The notes under the pieces are model-generated. The model was given only the letters and a program-made list of their open reading frames with translations. It was not told where the DNA came from and made no database searches. Made by a program: the position numbers and the translations under genes. From an uncultured Bacilli bacterium (lineage in GTDB: Bacteria > Bacillota_I > Bacilli_A > RF39 > UBA660), in assembly GCA_934096715.1 (NCBI GenBank), contig CAKOMQ010000016.1, forward strand, positions 1 to 28,386: a DNA stretch of 28,386 nt, in the 5' to 3' direction. Numbering within the stretch: position 1 is the first letter of the stretch; each line of letters opens with the position of its first letter. Positions 22,783 to 28,386 of this stretch are shown in pieces.

Positions 22783-23244
22783 CCTTAACCTACTAGATAA
22801 TTTACTTATTGCTAGATTTACATGTTCTCTAGTTAAGCCATCCGTGTAATAACTAGTTTGAATTAAATTAAGATCATCTACGTATTCATCATCTAAAATA
22901 ATATAGTTATCTATTTCAGGGTGCATTTTTAGATAAGCATGTATTTCTTTTGCTCTATTACCTTCAATAGATGGAGTCCTGTCATATAAGGTTATCCCAT
23001 ACATATCCAAAAGGCTTAAGAAGTCATCATGAAAATCACTCTTGGATTTAATAATACCATCTTCAATAGTTAAACCAATACGCCAAGAAGAAGATAAAAC
23101 TACTAAAGAATTTGTTTTATCAATTAACTCTTTTAATAATAAAAGTTTATCAATATCTATTTCAACTTCTTGATTAAAATTATGATTATATAAACTCTCC
23201 TGAGTATTTAATACTCCATCTATATCTAAGAATATTGCATTCAT
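22780..23244 (-). CDS. HAD-superfamily hydrolase-like protein
   Basis: A small protein of 154 residues. Motif I is FLDIDGVLN, with the nucleophile D7 and D9. LSSSWR (50-55) is the motif II region, and ILDDE with D118/D119 is motif IV. The layout (DIDGVLN, SSSWR, RAKEI, ILDDE) is that of the stand-alone HAD domain also found in RNA-repair Swiss-army-knife proteins. The substrate is unknown; phosphate-ester hydrolysis is the family reaction. The ATG overlaps the stop of the upstream YlbL-like gene (TAATG), so the two are translationally coupled. Confidence 0.82.
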   Translation of the reverse strand: MNAIFLDIDGVLNTQESLYNHNFNQEVEIDIDKLLLLKELIDKTNSLVVLSSSWRIGLTIEDGIIKSKSDFHDDFLSLLDMYGITLYDRTPSIEGNRAKEIHAYLKMHPEIDNYIILDDEYVDDLNLIQTSYYTDGLTREHVNLAISKLSSRLR

Positions 23245-24242
23245 TATAAACTCTCCAGATACTTAATCGCATCCCCTAAAGTATCTACTTTAACTATCTT
23301 TAAACCTAGTTTTTTATTCTTATTTACTTTAACTGCTTCTTTATAATTATCACTTGGCACAAAGAATACATCGGCATTCTTACTACCTAATAATTTATAT
23401 TTAATACCATCTATTTTACCTACATTACCATCACTATCAATTGTACCCGTACCAACTATATTAAGTCCATGGGTTATATCTTTATCATTTATATAATTAT
23501 AAACACTTAAAGCCATCATAAGTCCACCACTACTACCATATTCACTTTTCTTAGTCTTAATCTTAATAGGAATACTAGTAGTATATTCGTACTTATAACT
23601 AATATAAACACCCATTATTACTTCATCATTATTCTTCATAGTATAAGCATATCTATTATAAGTTTTATTATTATTTTTTACCTTTATATTTAATTTAACA
23701 TTTTCTTCCTTACTAGATAAAATATCTTTTACATCATCAATACTATTAATAGGAGTATCATCTATCTCAAGTAGTTCATCTCCAATAGATAAATTATTTA
23801 TTTCTTTATTCATAATTCCTGATATAACAGGTATTTCTTTATTAATAGTAATATCTTTATCACTATACTTAAAAGCTGCGATAATCGCATTATCTACTCC
23901 TTCATCCATGTATACCTTATTAATAGTCATAACATCTTCATAATTATTACCAAATTCTTCTTTCATACTAAATAAATCCCAATCAGGTAAAACATAAGAA
24001 AGAAGAATATTTGCTATTGTGCCATCCATCTGAGTTACATAACACATACTTAATTTACCACTTGTACTTTTTTTAATAGATGAAGAAGATACCCTATTAC
24101 TTAGATCAATTGTACCGCCACTTTTATAAATAACATATGGAAGTTTTATATAAAATAATACTACTATAAGAAGTAATACTATAAGCATCACATAATTATT
24201 TTTGATAAATTCTTTTATTTTCTCATATACTTTATTATGCAT
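23244..24242 (-). CDS. ylbL: YlbL-like membrane PDZ-Lon (S16) protease
   Basis: A protein of 332 residues. Residues about 17-33 are a membrane anchor, putting the rest outside. A PDZ domain (about 135-200; VISGIMNKEINNLSIGDELLEID) is followed by a Lon-type S16 serine/lysine protease domain. Catalytic S238 lies in GSSGGLMMAL (GPSAGLM in relatives), and K281 in GIKYK; GTGTIDSDGNVGKIDG between them is a family string. In B. subtilis YlbL cleaves the cell-division inhibitor YneA after DNA damage. The start at 24242 is preferred to 24260, since the promoter's TATAAT overlaps the upstream ATG and GGTGAT precedes the inner one. The HAD gene follows with a one-base overlap; the YlbJ-like gene is divergent. 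Confidence 0.9.
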   Translation of the reverse strand: MHNKVYEKIKEFIKNNYVMLIVLLLIVVLFYIKLPYVIYKSGGTIDLSNRVSSSSIKKSTSGKLSMCYVTQMDGTIANILLSYVLPDWDLFSMKEEFGNNYEDVMTINKVYMDEGVDNAIIAAFKYSDKDITINKEIPVISGIMNKEINNLSIGDELLEIDDTPINSIDDVKDILSSKEENVKLNIKVKNNNKTYNRYAYTMKNNDEVIMGVYISYKYEYTTSIPIKIKTKKSEYGSSGGLMMALSVYNYINDKDITHGLNIVGTGTIDSDGNVGKIDGIKYKLLGSKNADVFFVPSDNYKEAVKVNKNKKLGLKIVKVDTLGDAIKYLESL

Positions 24243-24258
24243 AACATCACCATAATTC

Positions 24259-24287
24259 ATTATATCAAAAAAGGACTAATATATGAA
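24259..24287 (-). promoter_or_regulatory. Promoter of the ylbL-like operon
   Basis: On the minus strand TTCATA (24282-24287), 17-bp spacer, perfect TATAAT (24259-24264). The expected start at about 24252 leaves a 5' leader of only about ten bases. Confidence 0.5.
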
Positions 24288-25173
24288 AACATTTTTAAAT
24301 AAATTATCAATTATATTACTATTTACCTTAATACTTATATTATTATTTAAAAATAATAATATAGTTAATCTTACTACTATTAAAGCAATTGAATTATGGA
24401 AGAATAAATTATTTCCATCTCTTTTTATCATGTTTGTTATAAATGATTTCTTAATTAACTCTAATACTTTAAATTATTTTACTAATCTATTTAATATAAG
24501 AAATAACTATATAATAGTATTAATTCTATCTATATTTTCTTCTACTCCTGGAAGTAGCCTTATCATTAAAGAATTATATAATAAAAAAGATTTATCCCTT
24601 ACTAGTAGTAATAAATTATTAATGTGTACTTACTTTTCTAATCCATTATTCTTATATACAATATTATCAAGTATATTTACAAGAGACTTAATATTAATAA
24701 TAATTATAAGTCATTATCTTTCTAACATAGTTATATTTATTACTCTTGTTTATAATAAAAATATATATTTAAGTAGTAATAACTATCAAAGTAATATATC
24801 TACTGTATTATTAAATTCAATTAAGAAATCTATTAATAATATGCTATCTATTCTAGGTATAGTTACATTCTTTATGATAATAAGTAATATTTTTATAAGT
24901 ACTTTTATTCCCAATGAAAATATAGGTATAATTTTAAAAGGTATATTTGAAATAACTCAATCTTTAAGTGAATTTAATTTACTAAATACTAGTGAATTTA
25001 ATAAAGCTATCCTTTGTTTAAGTATTATATCTTTTGGAGGACTTTCTATTCATATGCAAGTTTATAATATTATAAAAGATACTCCTATTAAATATAAATA
25101 TTTCTTTACAGGAAGACTCTATCAAGTATTATATTCACTATTAATATTTTTACTAATATATTATATTAGGTGA
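24283..25173 (+). CDS. ylbJ: YlbJ-like integral membrane protein (sporulation-associated family)
   Basis: A protein of 296 residues, mostly hydrophobic with about seven membrane segments. The N-terminal block (IKAIELWKNKLFPSLFIMFVINDFLI) and the SSTPGSSLIIKELY loop correspond to the nucleoside-recognition/gate-type fold of YlbJ, whose members usually have W(x)xxVxPxLxPFxI and a GxPxG loop. In B. subtilis ylbJ is a mother-cell sporulation gene located close to ylbL; here the two genes are adjacent but divergent, which supports the call. The ATG follows AAGGAC. A 58-residue membrane protein gene starts directly after the stop. Confidence 0.65.
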   Translation: MKTFLNKLSIILLFTLILILLFKNNNIVNLTTIKAIELWKNKLFPSLFIMFVINDFLINSNTLNYFTNLFNIRNNYIIVLILSIFSSTPGSSLIIKELYNKKDLSLTSSNKLLMCTYFSNPLFLYTILSSIFTRDLILIIIISHYLSNIVIFITLVYNKNIYLSSNNYQSNISTVLLNSIKKSINNMLSILGIVTFFMIISNIFISTFIPNENIGIILKGIFEITQSLSEFNLLNTSEFNKAILCLSIISFGGLSIHMQVYNIIKDTPIKYKYFFTGRLYQVLYSLLIFLLIYYIR

Positions 25174-25178
25174 CTTAT

Positions 25179-25355
25179 ATGAAAAAAATTACAAATAAAT
25201 ACGCTATTAACGTACTTATAAGTGTAGCCTTACTTGTACTTATAGCGTATCAATTAATTATTACTTTAATACTTCCTTTTAGGTATAATATATTTATTCT
25301 AATAGTAGAAATACTTTTATTCATCTTCTTCATTACTAGGGTAATAAGGTTTTAA
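25179..25355 (+). CDS. Small two-helix membrane protein, 58 residues
   Basis: The ATG at 25179 is preceded by AGGTGA, which also holds the stop codon of the YlbJ-like gene, so the two are coupled. The product has two hydrophobic helices (INVLISVALLVLIAYQLII and FILIVEILLFIFFIT) with short basic ends. No family is recognised. The last 39 bp overlap the 3' end of the convergent YsxE-like gene. Confidence 0.6.
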   Translation: MKKITNKYAINVLISVALLVLIAYQLIITLILPFRYNIFILIVEILLFIFFITRVIRF

Positions 25356-26213
25356 GAATAATTCAGTTTTATAAATATAATCTAAAAAATAACGCATTTT
25401 CTTAACAGACAATAATTCATTCTTATCTATTTCTAATTCTTCAGGAATACTTATTAATATGAAAAATAATTGTTTTTCTTCTTCAGTTAAAGGATTAATT
25501 CTTAAATAATTTTCAAATAATGAATTAAATTCCATATCAAAGAATTCACTTTTATATAGTTTTACTAAATCAATAACAGGACTATCAAACTTGGATTTAT
25601 CCCAACTTATTAGATAGTCCTTTTCAGCTCCCTTAATAAAATGATCACTTGATAAATTATTATGTATTAAACTAATACGTTCACTTACTTTATCTATACT
25701 ACTTTGATACCAACTATCTAAGTTATCCATACTAAATAATAACGAAGCTTGTATTTTACTATAATTTCTTGTAAATAAATAATTACTTGGAGACATATAT
25801 CTACTTTTTAGAAATAAATTATAATACTTATTATAGTATTCTTGATAATAAACAATATTATTTTTAATATTTTCATATAGTTCTTGATATACATCATCAG
25901 TCACTTCTTTTATATAAGAAGTTTTACTATGTAAAAGTCCAACTAACTTTATAAAGTCTTCATTTCTTTGGGGATATATTTTATTAAAATCATCTATATA
26001 CTCATAGATATTTGCATCTATTCTGTCTTCATTTAGTAGTTTTGGATAATAATTAAAATCTCTAGAACTTAAATAGTCATATATATTTTTAACATGTTTA
26101 TTCTTTTCTTTTATTACAACATTACCACTTGTACTTTCAAGTATAGTAACACTCTTAATTTTAGTAAATCTATATGGTTTAAATAGCTCTTTTATACTAT
26201 TAGTTAGATTCAT
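25317..26213 (-). CDS. ysxE: YsxE/CotS-like kinase-fold protein, probably catalytically dead
   Basis: A protein of 298 residues with features of the aminoglycoside-phosphotransferase/CotS kinase fold: a candidate beta-3 lysine (VVIKEKN, K35), the LVGLLHSKTS helix, the catalytic-loop region LIHNNLSSDHF (182-192) and the metal-loop region LISWDKSKFDSPVIDLVKLY (201-220). In active members the loop reads HxDxxxxN; here it is H184-N185-N186, so the catalytic Asp is replaced by Asn and the following Asn by Asp or His. The next motif also lacks the usual Asp before Trp. In Bacillus, ysxE follows spoVID, exactly as here: the ATG overlaps the end of the SpoVID-like gene by 14 bp. A spore-coat role is inferred from that pairing. 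Confidence 0.65.
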   Translation of the reverse strand: MNLTNSIKELFKPYRFTKIKSVTILESTSGNVVIKEKNKHVKNIYDYLSSRDFNYYPKLLNEDRIDANIYEYIDDFNKIYPQRNEDFIKLVGLLHSKTSYIKEVTDDVYQELYENIKNNIVYYQEYYNKYYNLFLKSRYMSPSNYLFTRNYSKIQASLLFSMDNLDSWYQSSIDKVSERISLIHNNLSSDHFIKGAEKDYLISWDKSKFDSPVIDLVKLYKSEFFDMEFNSLFENYLRINPLTEEEKQLFFILISIPEELEIDKNELLSVKKMRYFLDYIYKTELFLKPYYPSNEEDE

Positions 26214-26856
26214 TAGGTATAATTAATTTATCTCCAATAGATATATCTTCTAAATTATTTAAACTACTTAAATCCATCTTAGTTATATTATACGTAGTAC
26301 AGATACTCTCAATACTTTCATTTTCTTTTATAATATGTACATGATATGTTATATATTCATCCTCATTACTACTAATATTATTTATTATATCATTCTTAAT
26401 ATTTTCATCTATCTTTCTATCTTCTTCTTTAGTTTCAACTTCTTCTTTATCTTCAGTAGCATCTAGTTCTAAATCATTTAGATGTTCTAATTCTTCTTCA
26501 AAATCAACATCTACTCTTTCCATTTCTACTGGTTCTTCTATCTCAGCACTTACTTTATATTCAATACATACTTTAATACTTTCTTTATCGACTATTTCAT
26601 AAGTAAAGTCACTTATTTCAACATCTACTGTATCTTTTTTTACAGTATTATTAATTTCTACATTAAATGGTAGAGTTTCTTTAAATTCAAGAGTATTAAC
26701 ACTTATTTCATTACATCTATATTCCCCACTTACATAGAAGTTACCTAATATACTTTCATCATTAACAGTATAATCATGTTCTAAACTAATCTTTGTTATT
26801 TCACATATTGGACTAGAAAACTTAATAGTTTTTTCAAAAGGTATTAATATATTCAT
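26200..26856 (-). CDS. spoVID: SpoVID-like protein with C-terminal LysM domain
   Basis: A protein of 218 residues without signal peptide. The N-terminal half is beta-rich (EKTIKFSSPICEITKISLEHDYT, GNFYVSGEYRCN, LPFNVEINN), as in the SpoVID N-terminal domain. An acidic linker follows (about 110-165, rich in E and D). A single LysM domain closes the protein (about 169-216: YHVHIIKENESIESICTTYN, LSSLNNLEDISIGDKLIIP). SpoVID localises and encases the spore coat and binds SafA in B. subtilis; this copy is far shorter than the Bacillus protein of nearly 600 residues. The ATG follows AGGAGATGAT. The next gene is YsxE-like, the same order as in Bacillus, which is the best support for the call. Confidence 0.65.
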   Translation of the reverse strand: MNILIPFEKTIKFSSPICEITKISLEHDYTVNDESILGNFYVSGEYRCNEISVNTLEFKETLPFNVEINNTVKKDTVDVEISDFTYEIVDKESIKVCIEYKVSAEIEEPVEMERVDVDFEEELEHLNDLELDATEDKEEVETKEEDRKIDENIKNDIINNISSNEDEYITYHVHIIKENESIESICTTYNITKMDLSSLNNLEDISIGDKLIIPNESN

Positions 26857-26902
26857 CTTATCATCTCCTAGAAAATAATATGAATATTCTATATATTTAG
26901 AA

Positions 26903-26927
26903 CAAAAAACTGACAGTTAAGTCAGTT
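26903..26927 (-). terminator. Terminator of the 26926 surface-protein gene
   Basis: On the minus strand AACTGAC and GTCAGTT form a 7-bp stem with a 6-nt loop followed by TTTT; the stop codon lies at its base. Confidence 0.85.
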
Positions 26928-27795
26928 AATTTTCTATTATAAATGGATTATCTAGACTACCCGCTCCATCAGAAACTTTAGTATCAGATGTAAGATAGAA
27001 GACTGGGCGCACAGCATAAAACGTAATAGACACGCTGTTGTAGTACACACTACCTTGGCTAAAGACAAACCACGCAAAGAAATTACCACTGCTAATAGCT
27101 CCAAAACGAGAAATAGTCCATTCTTCATAAGACTTTGTAGTATCATTATTAGTTGGAATCATCCATCCTGTTTTTAATGTTGCTTGATTTGCAACAGTAC
27201 TTCCTGTTATTGCTAATGCACTTGATCCCAATGATAATGTAAAATCACTTGCATACATTAAGCCTATTTTAGCAACAGGGTTTGTCCATTCGCTCACTTT
27301 ACTTGTTTTCGTACTTCTATTCATTTCATGTAAATATATTTGGCTTGGTGTTAAACCGCTGTAATAATTTGTTCCATTACTTACATCGTTTGTTTTTGTA
27401 TTTACTGCACTCCATGTCCAGTTTTCTATTTTATTTGACCACTCTGTATTTTGCAGGTAATCATATGTTGTATTTGTTAAGAAATAATTACCATTTAGTC
27501 CTTTATACATATCACTGTTTTCCCATGATATATCTTTAGTTCCATCAGAATTCCATGCATATTCACCTAATTGTTTATATTTAATTAGTTTAACATGGTT
27601 TTTTCCATTTGAATCTGAGAATACTCCTAATACTCTATACATATATTTATCTTGATTTGCTGTACATTCTGATTTGTCTGTAGTACCAAAACATATAAAG
27701 TTATCCGGATTAGTTGATGTTCCTACTGCGCCACTTCCTGTATATCTATAGCCATCTCCTTCTAGTCCACTTTGCCATAGCCATCCACTATCAAT
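26926..27795 (-). repeat. Long diverged repeat, copy 2 (inverted copy at 4009-4897)
   Basis: Codes for the C-terminal domain shared with the 3242 gene. The best conserved segment is about 27545-27785, the least conserved are about 27280-27390 and the variable region 27007-27108. Confidence 0.75.
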
Positions 27796-28386
27796 TAAAT
27801 TCTGTGCAAGTGTTTTTGTTGTATCAATTTTATATCTTAACTTACAAGAAAATGCTTTTTTATCTCCACTTGTATATGGTTCAATTTTTATTGTGTATGA
27901 ATTACCTACTAGTTTATCTTGAGTGTTTGCTGTATTTGTTACACTACTTGTTAATGGTATTGATACACTTTGTCCTTTTGTTAAATTTTTGATTTCTCCA
28001 CTTACTATAATACCATTAGTTCCTGCAGTAGTAAGTTCCTTAAGAGTCATCGTCTTATCTCCAACTACTACTTTTACATCTGAGTCACTTCCATCTGTTA
28101 TTGGATTAGTTACAGTTGCTGTTACCTTATAATTATAAGTACAGTCTAGTTCTTCATCTCCTTCTGGTAATTGTGCTGTTGCTAATGTGTAATTTGGATT
28201 AGTTTCAAGTGCTAGTCCATTTTCATTTTCATTAGCATAATAAGTCTTTCCTGCATTTGCTTGACTCATTAAATTTGCATCTAAATTAAGATATAACTTA
28301 GATGTTTTTATTTGCATTGTTGGATTTCCTAAGTTGTTTGCTTTACCTGTTACCTTAGCCCCTGTCTTATCACTAGTTGCATTTAT
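26926..28386 (-). CDS. Surface protein with hypervariable lectin-like domain, 5' end outside the window (probable DGR target)
   Basis: The frame stays open to the window edge, 23 codons beyond the first internal ATG at 28317, so this is a partial gene of at least 486 codons. The visible N-terminal half is beta-rich repeat material (VTATVTNPITDGSDSDVKV, VSGEIKNLTKGQSVSIPL), as in TasA-like or other exported beta-sandwich proteins; a membrane segment is expected upstream. The C-terminal 290 residues match the protein at 3242 closely (LWQSGLEGDGYRYTGSGAVG, NHVKLIKYKQLG, LNGNYFLTNTTYDYLQN) and end RPVFYLTSD, then GAGSLDNPFI. The stretch just before RPVFYL is different in nearly every variable position and two codons longer. 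A terminator follows at once. Confidence 0.7.
   Translation of the reverse strand: MNATSDKTGAKVTGKANNLGNPTMQIKTSKLYLNLDANLMSQANAGKTYYANENENGLALETNPNYTLATAQLPEGDEELDCTYNYKVTATVTNPITDGSDSDVKVVVGDKTMTLKELTTAGTNGIIVSGEIKNLTKGQSVSIPLTSSVTNTANTQDKLVGNSYTIKIEPYTSGDKKAFSCKLRYKIDTTKTLAQNLIDSGWLWQSGLEGDGYRYTGSGAVGTSTNPDNFICFGTTDKSECTANQDKYMYRVLGVFSDSNGKNHVKLIKYKQLGEYAWNSDGTKDISWENSDMYKGLNGNYFLTNTTYDYLQNTEWSNKIENWTWSAVNTKTNDVSNGTNYYSGLTPSQIYLHEMNRSTKTSKVSEWTNPVAKIGLMYASDFTLSLGSSALAITGSTVANQATLKTGWMIPTNNDTTKSYEEWTISRFGAISSGNFFAWFVFSQGSVYYNSVSITFYAVRPVFYLTSDTKVSDGAGSLDNPFIIEN
27007..27108 (-). other. Putative DGR variable region (VR2)
   Basis: A stretch of 102 bases on the minus strand between the Arg codon of TISR and the Arg codon of RPVFYL. 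Most variable codons end in C or T (TTC, GTC, AGC, TAC, AAC, ATT), and the G+C content is above that of the neighbourhood though lower than in VR1. Compared with VR1 it has two extra codons, and at a few aligned codons the third base differs, so both regions cannot come from one identical template. Confidence 0.5.

Noticed and set aside
26867..26903. Sporulation sigma-E-type promoter before the SpoVID-like gene
   Set aside because: A CATATTAT resembling the sigma-E -10 is present on the minus strand, but no acceptable -35 lies at the right distance, and such a short AT-rich match is expected by chance here.
27282..28132. Several plus-strand open frames opposite the second surface-protein gene
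   Set aside because: They are antisense to a clearly coding frame with strong paralogue support and have no ribosome sites.

Overview
The window is a very AT-rich (roughly one quarter G+C by eye) piece of a Gram-positive, Bacilli-like chromosome. The support is mixed: obg, rarA, xerC/xerD, mtaB, a YlbL-type PDZ-Lon protease beside a YlbJ-like gene, and a SpoVID-like/YsxE-like pair, which is B. subtilis-type gene content. TGA is used as a stop (rarA and the YlbJ-like gene end in it) and Trp is TGG, so this is not a code-4 mycoplasma. An uncultured gut Bacilli/Mollicutes-related lineage such as RF39 is my best guess, but that is inference.

Layout. 1-1740: two tRNA genes on the minus strand (Ile-GAT, Lys-CTT), a decayed AbiEi-type antitoxin gene with its operator still readable, and a zinc-ribbon/thioredoxin-like membrane protein. 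1855-4897: obg, then a large membrane-anchored surface protein. 4933-9463: a 6S-like RNA, tcdA, the convergent gpsA-rarA pair, then xerD and a NUDIX gene. 9500-10462: a tiny tetrapeptide-repeat protein and a ZIP metal transporter. 10463-14993: an accessory-looking stretch with HTH regulators, a membrane protein, small unknown genes, palindromes and a GC-rich tandem repeat. 14994-20919: ppdK, an unknown gene, xerC, mtaB and a membrane protein. 21016-24242: an unknown gene, a third lectin-like surface protein, a HAD-type phosphatase and a YlbL-like protease. 24283-26856: YlbJ-like, a 58-residue membrane protein, a YsxE/CotS-like kinase fold and a SpoVID-like LysM protein. 26926-28386: a second large surface protein, cut by the window edge.

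The most interesting signal is in the two large surface proteins (3242-4897 and 26926-28386, opposite strands). They share a near-identical C-terminal domain of about 290 residues, except for one short stretch just before a conserved R-P-V-F-Y-L motif. In the first copy that stretch is strikingly G+C-rich and A-poor (about 59% G+C and 13% A by hand count over 99 bases), and nearly every variable codon ends in C or T. That is the signature of variable regions rewritten by adenine-directed mutagenesis in diversity-generating retroelements (DGRs). No reverse transcriptase or template repeat lies in the window, so the machinery would have to act from elsewhere. A third, AT-rich and apparently static relative of the domain lies at 21503-22738.

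Other points of note: spore-coat/cortex type genes (SpoVID-like, YsxE-like, YlbJ-like) with a probable pseudokinase among them; candidate leaderless transcripts for xerD, xerC and zupT; a gpsA terminator buried inside tcdA; and two 47-bp GC-rich repeats whose stems interleave like a pseudoknot.
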